Assembly: GCA_026770615.1 (NCBI GenBank)
Contig: MU631441.1
Span: forward strand, 245,198-256,869
Reading direction: 5' to 3'
Origin: Pavlovales sp. CCMP2436
Lineage: Eukaryota; Haptophyta; Pavlovophyceae; Pavlovales
DNA length: 11,672 nucleotides
Position 1 is the first letter of the stretch, and each line of letters opens with the position of its first letter. Both the position numbers and the translations under genes were made by a program. Shown here piece after piece: positions 1 through 7,771 of this stretch. The notes under the pieces are model-generated. The model searched no databases. It was given only the letters and a program-made list of their open reading frames with translations, and was not told where the DNA came from.

Positions 1-43
<43 letters not shown>
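1..43. repeat. Poly-A homopolymer at window edge
   Basis: Forty-three consecutive A residues open the window. This could be genomic low complexity, the poly-A end of an inserted retro-copy, or an assembly edge. No coding or structural signal is attached to it. Confidence 0.9.
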
Positions 44-44
<1 letters not shown>

Positions 45-373
45 AGTGGTGGTCAGCGAATGCCATTTGCTTTTCTACGGGCAGGCATGGGGGGTGGGTG
101 GTCATTCTTATAGATTCTCCGGAATTGCATCGAATGCGTCAGCTAGCCAGCCAGCTTCCCTATGTCGAATAATACCTAATACATAAATAATCATTTGTTA
201 TCACATTCGCTGTGTACTCGCACTGATCCCCCCCCCCCAACGCGTGCGCACAGTCCGTGTTAGCTCTGGCGTTGACATTCTCCCACACAAACCAACCTAC
301 CCCACCACCACACACACACACCAGCCCACCCTCACCCGCCAGTTGATGCAATCTTGTGATAAACGCGCGCACA
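44..373. other. Non-coding stretch upstream of the first TATA module
   Basis: No reading frame here shows the third-position G/C bias of the real exons. It holds a C run near 229-238 and a CA/CCA-rich low-complexity patch near 300-340. If the exon at 550 is real, this is probably part of an upstream intron or 5' region; an ATG-bearing first exon was not found. Confidence 0.5.
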
Positions 374-513
374 GTGTGCAAATATCTATAAAAACGTCCG
401 GCCCCGAAAAGGTCTCCCAGTCTCGCAGTGGTGCAGCAACAACAAACTGCTAGCGTAGGACCGTTCCCGGGCACACGGATAGCGTCATCATCCCCTCGTC
501 GTCATCTGAGCTT
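374..513 (+). promoter_or_regulatory. TATA-containing repeat module, copy R1
   Basis: This 140-bp segment starts with GTGTGCAAATATCTATAAAA (TATAAAA at 387-393) and matches 1239-1378 over its full length with about 14 differences. A shorter version lies at 9564-9638. The TATA box suggests a core promoter, with transcription starting about 30 bp downstream, but the segment contains no ATG. It also ends 36 bp before a convincing splice acceptor (CAG at 547-549), so it could be a repeat inserted in an intron. Either reading is possible. Confidence 0.55.
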
Positions 514-549
514 ATCCCCCCCTCCCCCCCCCCTCCCTTGCTTGCACAG

Positions 550-1604
550 TACGCGCTGGCCGAGATTGCTGTGTCCGTGATCGGCGGCGCGATCACCACC
601 ATCATCGCAGGCCTGCCGCTTTTCGCAGGTTTTTTTTTTTTTGCATGGGGGAATGTAGGAAAGATGAGGAGGGAGGGGTGGGGGTTGTGGCTGAAAGTAG
701 ATCATGGTGTAGCACGCCACACAGGTCGCAACTACAACACATTTTATATTTTTTTTGCGATCGTTTTTCTTTTACCCGAAGTGCTGCCCGAAGTATTACA
801 GGTGGTCTTATCTATTTTGACCATTAAAGGTCTGTTGGTATCTAGGCTCTACATGAACACACAGTTCTATCTCTATGACTGATAGGGATTTAAGCTGGCG
901 TCTGACTGCCCTGAAAGTTGTGCTGGTCTGAGCGCTGCGTTGCCCATTGCCTGCTGCGTGCCTTAGTCGGCTGCGCTGGCTTGGGCGCCACTGCGCGTGC
1001 CGATGGAGCTCCGGTAGTGTGCCTGGGAAATGGCTTCAAGGGAGATGATCTGCTGGTTGTTGTTTGTTGTGTTCCCGCGCTGTGTATCATATTAATGTAA
1101 TTTATTCCGCTCGAAACCCCTCATCGTCGTCGGTTAATAACGACATTACTGATAGGGATTCAAGCTGGCGTCTGACTGTTCTAAATGTTTTGCTGTATGC
1201 CATACTGTACATTGGCGTTTCCTTCAACTGCTCTCAGCGTGTGAAAATATCTATAAAAACGTGCGGCCCCGTAAAGGTCTCCCAGTCTCGCAGTGGTGCA
1301 GCAACATAACGCTGTTAGCCTAGGACCGCTCTCGAGCACACGAATAGCGTCATCATTCCCTCGTCGTCATCTGAGCTTTTTTCCACCTCCTCTTCCCTCC
1401 CCCCCCCTCTTAGCGCCGACGGCCACCAACTCCCTCTTCGGCTTCTTCATCTTCTTCACGGCGATTTGGAGCGCGGGGCTCACCTTCTTCCTCTTCGTTC
1501 CTGCGCTCATGATGTTCGGGCCCGAGGGCAGACAGGGCACCTTCGACTGGGTGCGCAAGCCCAAGCTCAAGGCTGCCCGCGCTCTGAAGGAGGCGGCGTT
1601 GTGA
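550..1604 (+). CDS. Small two-helix membrane protein, 3' part of gene (two exons)
   Basis: Two exons join in frame: 550-628 (79 nt, ends phase 1) and 1414-1604 (191 nt, ends TGA). The first follows a C-rich tract and GCACAG. Its donor CAG|GTTTTT opens a 785-bp intron, whose acceptor is a C-rich tract ending CTCTTAG. The joined 89-residue product has one hydrophobic segment in exon 1 (AEIAVSVIGGAITTIIAGLP) and a Phe-rich one in exon 2 (SLFGFFIFFTAIW onward). It ends in a basic tail with WVRKPKLKAARALKEAAL. Neither exon supplies a good ATG before the helices, so the N-terminus must lie upstream. I do not recognise the family. Two membrane spans with a basic C-terminus fit a small organelle or ER membrane protein, but that is a guess. 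The matching phase and codon bias make the splice model fairly strong. Confidence 0.6.
878..925 (+). repeat. Dispersed repeat module M1, copy a
   Basis: ACTGATAGGGATTTAAGCTGG and the next ~27 bp match 1148-1194 in the same orientation. A degenerate inverted copy lies at 9463-9492. This copy is inside the 629-1413 intron. Confidence 0.75.
1105..1142 (+). repeat. Dispersed repeat module M2, copy a
   Basis: TTCCGCTCGAAACCCCTCAT followed by CGTCGTCGGTTAATAACG matches 9510-9544 with a 3-bp indel and a few substitutions. In both places it lies upstream of a TATA module, suggesting a shared upstream regulatory or transposon segment. Confidence 0.7.
1148..1194 (+). repeat. Dispersed repeat module M1, copy b
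   Basis: This is a direct repeat of 878-925, 270 bp downstream in the same intron, and it starts immediately after module M2. Confidence 0.75.
1239..1378 (+). promoter_or_regulatory. TATA-containing repeat module, copy R2
   Basis: This 140-bp segment is ~90% identical to 374-513 by eye count, with no length difference. TATAAAA is at 1252-1258. It lies at the 3' end of the 629-1413 intron and stops 32 bp before the splice acceptor TAG at 1411-1413. It could be a promoter for a shorter transcript starting inside the gene, or the 3' part of an intron-borne repeat. Confidence 0.55.
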
Positions 1605-1978
1605 GCGTTACGCGCTCATGGCTGGAATAGGGCTAGACCCCGAAGACGGATTCTATCCCACCCTGCTGAGTAGGTCGGGTACACAGTGTCGCCGTTGGTT
1701 GCTATTTCAGTACATATTTGGTGCCCTTGGGCTGCGCCTTTGAAGGCAGGGTCTAAGTAGGCAAGGAAATAAGGGCGCGTCGACTCGCTGGAGACCAGTC
1801 AATACTTGATTTCGAACATTTTTAATAAAGTAAATATATATATATATGACTATCTATAATCGATAGAATTATGATTTTCCAGAGAGCACCAGTGTCCAGT
1901 AAGAGCGTAGGTTGTCAAACGGGTAAGTCTCTGGCTCCATGCCGAAGCTCACTGTGAAAAGAAATGATTCTATGTAGT
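1605..1978 (+). other. 3' UTR and intergenic segment with AATAAA and AT dinucleotide repeat
   Basis: After the stop at 1604 no further coding frame is visible. AATAAA at 1824-1829 is a plausible polyadenylation signal, followed at once by an AT dinucleotide run (about 1834-1847). The stretch ends where the large inverted repeat begins. Confidence 0.5.
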
Positions 1979-2565
1979 GCTCCAAATTTCCAGGATTTAC
2001 TTTTTGATTTCAACCGCCGAGCTCGCCGTGGTTTTGCTGGCTTCATACTTCTTCCACATTATAAATGTCTTCCACCACATTAGAACGCTACCACATTCCA
2101 TTCAGTCGCGTCCTTCAGCACCCAATTTTCTGGGGGGTCCCACGATGGCGGACATCCGCGCGCCGTTGCGACGAGGCCCGCAGCAGGCTACCCAACCCCC
2201 ACCAGCGGCCTCTCGGGTGTGACACAGGTACTGTATGCCCGACTATGGTCGTCCTCTGGCGCCTGAGCGTGCCGCCCGCGCGCGCACGGGCCGGGTGGTC
2301 GCGTAGGGGGGTGCGGGGCGGACCTGACCCGATCTGTGTCCCCTACTGGCGACACTCGGGTTCACGCCTCGTGGTGCAGATCGCGGGCGCCGCCGGCCGC
2401 GAGCTTTTAAGACATTGTCCAATATTTTATCGCGGTCCACTTTGACGATGACGGCCAGCCAGCGCGACCCACCGTTCGGATTTGAACACGCTCGGGGCGC
2501 GGGCGTGCGAATCGAGGCTCACAGACCCCCATCGATGTGCCCCCCCTGCCCGCACGCGCGCAGAA
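1979..2565 (+). repeat. Left arm of a long inverted repeat (587 bp)
   Basis: The reverse complement of 4480-5064. The outer 151 bp (1979-2129) are identical to the other arm; the rest differs by roughly 20 changes, mostly C/T or G/A transitions, plus a 2-bp indel. The outer edge reads GCTCCAAATTTCC. No duplicated target site is visible just outside the two outer edges. This is consistent with terminal inverted repeats of a DNA transposon of Mutator-like architecture, or with an inverted segmental duplication. Confidence 0.9.
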
Positions 2566-2592
2566 TCGTGTTACTAGTAGTTTACAATGTCG

Positions 2593-4301
2593 CTACACGG
2601 CGTCGCCTTCATCATCTGAAAATTCGGTCTCGGCCTCGCTCTCCAACCTCGGCTCTTCTTCGTCGTCGACCTCGCCGATCTGGTCGGATGCCTCCTCGCC
2701 CTCGAGCTCGAAGTCCTCATCCGCCAACTCTGGCTCGGAGTCGCGGCCGCCCGACGAGCCACCCGAGCCGGAGCCGCATCTCCTCGGGCTCCTGAACGTC
2801 GGGTCCTCGGAGCCGTCTGAGCAGCCGGAGGGGCTGCAGCTCCGGCCGGGTGAGCAGCTGGCGGGGCTGCGGCAGGGGCTCGCCATCGGGAGATCGACAC
2901 CTACGCTACTATCGGCCGGAGCGTCTGCGGGTATGAGCTTTGCGGAGTGGCATGCGTCGCCCGCGGGACAGCGACCGCACCCTGTCGCTTTGTGCTCTGC
3001 GTCCGTGCCCGCGTGGCGGCACCGCCAGCAGAAGGCACTGCAGAACGCCCTGTTGGTGCGCGGCGGGCAGAGCTCGCACGGCCCGCCCTTGTGCGCGGGG
3101 TGCAGGCATCTGCTGCAGCTGCTGCGGCATGGCTCCTCGCCGGGCGGGCAGAGGCTGCAGATCGCCTTGGGTCGCGCGGGGTGCCTGCACCGTGCGCACG
3201 GGCGCGGGCGAGCCGCCTCGATTGCCGCCGTGGCTTTCTACCCGTGCCGCTGGGCCAGCGAGAAGAGGGTCGCGAGCTTGCCCGGGTCGGGCCTCCACCC
3301 ATCTGCCACGGCAATGCGGACGTTGCCGGGGCCCAGCGGCTTATCCAGGTAAGGCCTGAGGAGAATGTGGTCGATCGACCGGCTGGCCACCGGATGCGGC
3401 TGCGCACATCAGGGGACAGGGGAGGTTGCGTTAGTTATTTTAATATTATCAATATATAGAACTAAATAGGGATGAGTCAGGTGAGTTAGTTAGTGATCAA
3501 GTACCTCTCTGTACTGCACGATCTGCTCGAGACGGCGCTCGGCTAGCATAATGTGGACCCGCACATCGCCCGGGGAGGGGGGCTCCTGCTCGCGCACTGG
3601 GAACACGTTTTTCATGATCGTCTCGCCAATGGCCTCCAAGGAGGTAGCAGTGAGGAGCGCACGCAGCTCCTGCCGGCCGAGAGTGCCCTCGTAGCCGAGG
3701 TCGTGGAAGAGACTGGCCTGGCTCTTGAGGTAAGCATCCTTCACCATGAGTAGCACGGCAGCTTCATCGAGCTCGAACCGGAGCTCGACCTCCTCCGCGC
3801 CCGCCTTTGGGCGCGTGATCGGGCTGAACGCGCCTGCGCGCTCGAGGCAGTTGGTGACCCACACCGACACGGGGATCTTGTAATGGTAGGGCACGGTGTC
3901 GCCCCCTTCGATGGGGGGGGGGGGTCCTCCGCCTCTGATTAGAATCGAAATCGAGCGGAATATAATATTTTATTATTTAATATTTACTGTAAGATTTATG
4001 AGTACTGATTTCTATTCATAATTTATTAGCATCAGCATTATCATTATCATTATCATTACCATGATAATATGCATTATTCTTATTATTATTTGTTTGTTAT
4101 TATGATTTTTGATGTATTACCTGCGCATAGTGTCCACCCCATGAACTCCACGTACGAGCGCACTCGTTTTGTGTCCGTCTGCTCGCCAAAGAGCTCGACG
4201 AAGACCGGCATGTTGGTCAGCGCTACACCAGCCATGTGAAGGTCGATGTGCTCTTCTTCCACCGAGGCAGCCGGTTCCTCGCCGTTGGCGTCTAGCTTGA
4301 C
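2593..4301 (-). CDS. Gene X: unrecognised multi-exon gene with triple Cys/His repeats and acidic tail
   Basis: Three exons join in frame on the minus strand: 4301-4121, 3932-3505 and 3399-2593. Donors are CAG|GTAATA and GAG|GTACTT; acceptors are CCACAG, TCAGAG and GCGCAG. Codon third positions are strongly G/C. The 5' end is open at the 4301 acceptor, and no first exon was found. The visible product is about 470 residues. The first ~200 residues form a folded-looking domain (VFVELFGEQTDTKRVRSYVE near its start) that I do not recognise. Exon 3 opens with HPVASRSIDHILLRPYLD, then has an in-frame TAG at 3240-3238. Beyond it come three repeats of the form CxxCxHPAx(5-6)CxxCPP..C (first Cys codon 3198-3196; last repeat degenerate), then a Ser/Cys/Pro-rich stretch and a Glu/Asp-rich tail ending EFSDDEGDAV. 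The Cys/His pattern suggests zinc binding. The gene lies wholly between the inverted repeat arms, so it may be cargo or the mobility protein of that unit. The TAG may be pseudogenisation, read-through or a sequence error. Confidence 0.6.
3933..4120 (-). other. AT-rich intron of gene X with CATTAT microsatellite
   Basis: This 188-bp intron is sharply AT-rich against its GC-rich exons and contains tandem CATTAT units near 4036-4060. The acceptor choice is decided by frame: using TCAG|AGG (exon start 3934) puts exon 2 out of frame, while TCAGAG|GCGG (start 3932) keeps it. The 12-C run just inside the exon could also have a wrong length, which would change this choice. Confidence 0.55.
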
Positions 4302-4479
4302 CTGTGGAGGGGGGAGGGAGGGGGGGTTAATAATAGCACATTAATGTTTTTGTAAATAATGTTGTTTTATAAAGGGGGGGGGGGTTAATCGGCGACCCTC
4401 CAGCGACTGCTTGCACCCGGGCCTTGCAAACACGCCGCGCATCATCGGCGTGTCCATGCGCGCCTATCCACCGCGCGGG

Positions 4480-5064
4480 TTCTGCGCGCGTGCGGGCAGG
4501 GGGGGCACATCGATGGGGGTCTGTGAGCCTCAATCTGCACGCCCGCGCCCCGAGCGTGTTCAAATCCGAACGGTGGGTCGCGCTGGCTGGCCATCATCGT
4601 CAAAGTGGACCGCTATGAAATATTGGACAATGTCTCAAAAGCTCGCGGCCGGCGGCGCCCGCGATCTGCACCACGAGGCGTGAACCCGAGTGTCGCCAGT
4701 AGGGGACACAGATCGGGTCAGGTCCACCCCGCAACCCCCTACGCGACCACCCGGCCCGTGCGCGCGCGGGCGGCACGCTCAGGCGCCAGAGAACGACCAT
4801 AGTCGGGCATACAGCACCTGTGTCACACCCGAGAGACCGCTGGTGGGGGTCGGGTAGCCTGCGCGCGGTCTCGTCGCAACGGCACGCGGATGTCCGCCAT
4901 CGTGGGACCCCCCAAAATTGGGTGCTGAAGGACGCGACTGAATGGAATGTGGTAGCGTTCTAATGTGGTGGAAGACATTTATAATGTGGAAGAAGTATGA
5001 AGCCAGCAAAACCACGGCGAGCTCGGCGGTTGAAATCAAAAAGTAAATCCTGGAAATTTGGAGC
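4480..5064 (-). repeat. Right arm of the long inverted repeat (585 bp)
   Basis: The inverted copy of 1979-2565, ~97% identical. The inner boundary is sharp at TTCTGCGCGCG (4480), the outer at GGAGC (5064). Three AATGTGG motifs sit in its outer part at 4946, 4962 and 4983, 16 and 21 bp apart. The reading frames that cross the arm show no convincing codon bias, so I treat it as non-coding. The MULE transposase exon starts only 46 bp beyond the outer edge. Confidence 0.9.
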
Positions 5065-5110
5065 TGTTATCCGCGACTGATTAAAAGAATTCGCGCCAAA
5101 CGGGCACCAG

Positions 5111-6293
5111 TGTTCGGTGGCGTGCTCGCGGCGCTCGGCGCAAAGGAGGCGAATGAGGTGGACAACGAGGGCACGTACGCGTTCAACGCCAACACCTATG
5201 ATGACGACGCGCAGGAGGAGGAGGTCGGCGCGAGCAAGAAGCCCCGCAGGCCGCGCACCAAGGTCGCCTGGTCGATCGTGATGCATCGCGGCAACACACT
5301 GTCCAAGCGTCCGCAGCAGGAGATTGACGAGGCGCTGAAGGCGCGCACGAAGAGGGCGCTCAACAACCTCGAGCTCAGCCTTCACCAGCCGCGATACTCT
5401 CGCGGCAAGGAGGGCGACCACGTCACGGCCTACCGCTGCAGGTTCTACGGCCAGGAGAATGGTGCTTGCCCGTTCCTGTGTAGGGTGATCGAGCATGCCG
5501 ACGGCACGCGCACGCTCGAGGAGGCGAGGAAGCACACCGAGCATGATATGTACTCGGGTATGCTCGCTGCGCCTTAACTGCGTTGATCTCGCGGCCCCGC
5601 CGCTTTGATAGGAGTCTGGCGTCCTCCCCCCCCGCTCTCCCCCAATCCCCGTATGCTCAAACAGGGAAGAAGGCGCTCTCGCTTTCTATGAAGGCTAAGT
5701 GCTGCCCCGCCTCGCTCTCGAAGACGCCCAATGAGCTCGTGCACCACGCCCGCGACCACTTCGATCTCCCTCCCGACCTGATGCGCGCGCTAGACTCCAA
5801 GGCGGGGGCGGACGCGCTTAAGCGGTACCGTGGGTACGAGAAGCGCAAGGGAGATGCAGAAGGCCGCGAGGGAGATGCTGCGTTCAACTCATACGCAGCA
5901 GTCGAGCAGTGGTGCAAGCAGAACGAGCGCGCCAAGCTGGTGGAGCAGGACAAGGACGTTAAGGACCACACGGTGTACGTCGTGAGCGGCTGGGAGATCG
6001 ACTCCGAGACCGCGTGGGTCACGTACGTCCTCACGTCCGAGAAGCTTATGAAGAACCTGTGGCACATCAAGGAGTCCGGCATGCCGGTGATTCTGTGCGT
6101 CGATACAACGCACCGCCTGATGGCCGAGGGGCACTCAGTCGTCGTGTGCGGAGTGCGCGACATCGCTCAGAAGTTTCACAAGGTAGCCTACGGGGTCCAG
6201 CACAGCGACAAGGCAGTCGCCCCGAACGCGCATATGCTCTGGATGTTCGCGCAAGAGTACCTGCGCGTCAAGGAGAGGATGCAGTGGTCGTAG
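5111..6293 (+). CDS. MULE-type transposase, N-terminal half (zinc finger and first catalytic segment)
   Basis: Two exons, 5111-5557 and 5665-6293, join in frame (TCG G|GG AAG) across a 107-bp intron with donor GTATGC and acceptor AAACAG. Exon 1 enters from acceptor CACCAG at 5110 and has no good ATG, so a first exon is probably missing or lies in the inverted repeat arm. Exon 1 ends with a Cys2-His2 module (YRCRFYGQENGACPFLC then KHTEHD), which fits the FLYWCH/WRKY-like DNA-binding fingers at the N-terminus of MULE and FAR1 transposases. Exon 2 holds VILCVDTTHRLMAEGHSV and VAYGVQHSD, matching the start of the MULE RNase-H-like catalytic domain. The likely first catalytic Asp is codon 6102-6104. 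The frame stops at TAG 6291-6293 soon after LRVKERMQW, well before the rest of the domain; TC|GTAGGG there could instead be a splice donor. Nothing downstream on this strand continues the protein. The missing part is found on the opposite strand at 8586-6630. Confidence 0.7.
5558..5664 (+). other. Short intron flanked by an 8-bp direct repeat
   Basis: The 107-bp intron opens with GTATGCTC (5558-5565) and carries the same eight bases at 5651-5658, just before AAACAG. Its middle has the C-rich acceptor tract typical of this window. The repeat resembles a target-site duplication, but removing one copy plus the insert does not restore the exon 2 frame. Confidence 0.5.
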
Positions 6294-6629
6294 GGGGTTA
6301 GCTTCAGTGCGTGTATTCAATTCGTTATTAGCATAAAATTAGTTACTTTTATTAGTATTTGTTCCGAAGTTGACGGTGAAGTTCTCATTGGTACATTTTT
6401 TTTTATGGATGGTTACTAAATTTATAACACACATGTAACGGTGCGTTTTCTTCATTTTTATAAATTCACTAGATATAGCAAACAAACCAATAATTTTATA
6501 ACGTTACTTATTATCGCGATAACTAGTTCGTTACTTACACATTATGAACGAACTTGGAAGAAAAGATTTATTTCGCACTGAAGTTATTATGAATTGGTAC
6601 TAGTTCTATTTGCTTAACCCTATTCATAC
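6294..6629. other. AT-rich junction between convergent transposase halves
   Basis: About 336 bp with no coding frame of the local type, AT-rich, with short self-complementary words such as TTATCGCGATAA. It separates the end of the + strand half from the stop codon of the - strand half. It may contain a rearrangement breakpoint. Confidence 0.6.
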
Positions 6630-7174
6630 TCAGTACGCCGAAGACAGCGCGGCCCCTTTCGGAATTTTGCGCATGTTCAGCGGGTACCCGGCTGCGGCCG
6701 TGCCTAACTTCTGCCCCTTGTTCACGTAGTGGACGAGCTTAAACGTCGACGGCGATGTGACTTGTCCGCAGTGCATGTGCCAAAGGATCACATGCTCGCA
6801 GACGAGGTAGTGCACGTACTTGCCGCAGCTGCACTAGTGGCTGCAGGTGCTTGAGAGTCGAGTCGACGCCCATCATGCGCCACAGCGTCGCCTCCAGCTT
6901 GGAGTTGTAGAGTGCGACGGTGAGCATGGCGAAAGCCTCGGAGAGGTCGAGAAGGTCGTGCAGGTTGGCGATGAGAGGGTCCGCATGCACTGCCGTGAGG
7001 ACCTTAGACGCGTCATCACCCATTACCGCGAGGATGCGAGCTGCCGTCTGCGAGTACAGCTTGGCGCGCGCCTTGTTGGGCAGGCCGTTGATCCGCGAGC
7101 CGAGGCGCTCGCGCGGCAGGAGCAGCACGGGCGTGCCGTCGAGCGTGGTCTCGAGCACCGACTCTCCGAACTGT

Positions 7175-7304
7175 AATGATAAATGATAAATGATAAATGA
7201 TGATAAATGATGATAAATGATGATAAAATGATGATACATGATGATGATAAATGATAATAAATGATGATAAATGGAAAATGATAAATGATAAATGATAAAT
7301 GGTA
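7175..7304. repeat. TGATAAA-type microsatellite
   Basis: Imperfect tandem TGATAAA/TGATGATAAA units fill the acceptor side of the 321-bp intron of the minus-strand transposase half. On the minus strand this reads as a T/A-rich TTTATCA tract up to the TTACAG acceptor. Confidence 0.9.
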
Positions 7305-7409
7305 TAAACAACACTAGCAATGCAACGGCATGTATGGCATGACAGTGTGTGTCAGAGAGAGCGGCGGCGGTGGGGGGGGGGGATACAAATAATTCGGATG
7401 TAACTAAAT

Positions 7410-7481
7410 GGCAGAGTCCGGAAGCAGGGCACAATCCGGGAGAAAGGCAGAGTCCGGGAGAAGGGCAGAGTCCGGGAGAGA
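7410..7481. repeat. 18-bp minisatellite, four copies
   Basis: Four head-to-tail 18-mers related to GGCAGAGTCCGGGAGAAG start at 7410, 7428, 7446 and 7464. Copies differ at one to five positions. The array is intronic, ending 10 bp from the splice donor of the minus-strand transposase half. An 11-G run lies just outside at 7372-7382. Confidence 0.9.
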
Positions 7482-7750
7482 GCGGAGTTACCTTTTGCTC
7501 AATCCAGCCCACGACGAGCACGAAGGTGGCATTGCACAACACGGCGGGGTTGAACTTCTCGTTAAACCCGTAGTCATCCCGACCTTTGTGCCCGAGCCAT
7601 GTGCGCATCTTCTCGCCGAACTGGCCGAGCGCGTGCCTGACCCAGCGGACCGCGTCCTTCTGCGTGCGGTTGGTCCCCTCGAGCCCGTTGTTGTCGGAGC
7701 CGCAGCCAGCGCCGACCTGCACGGTGGGGTGGGGGGCAGAGGTGGGGGGC

Positions 7751-7771
7751 GGGGGGGGGGGGGGGGGGGGG
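7751..7771. repeat. Poly-G run (21 bp)
   Basis: Twenty-one consecutive G residues, reading as poly-C on the coding strand, form the pyrimidine tract of the 7823-7717 intron. Its length should be treated as uncertain. Confidence 0.9.

Noticed and set aside
160..474. Minus-strand 104-codon ORF
   Set aside because: It crosses the TATA repeat and a CA-rich tract, and the composition is not coding-like.
918..1100. Small Cys-rich + strand ORF in the 629-1413 intron
   Set aside because: It has no third-position bias, starts at a non-ATG codon, and overlaps repeat module M1.
2537..3352. Long + strand open frame of 271 codons
   Set aside because: It is the antisense of gene X exon 3. The minus strand gives in-frame splice joins, Cys/His repeats and better codon bias.
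4605..4802. Arg-rich ORF in the right inverted repeat arm as the first transposase exon
   Set aside because: Low-information Arg/Ala/Pro translation of GC-rich repeat, and no splice join to 5111 could be established.
1979..5064. Long terminal repeat retrotransposon
   Set aside because: The arms are inverted rather than direct, and no reverse transcriptase, integrase or protease motif is visible.
7408..7575. Gly/Ser repeat protein encoded by the 18-bp minisatellite
   Set aside because: The array lies in an intron of the opposite strand and the frame has no other coding support.
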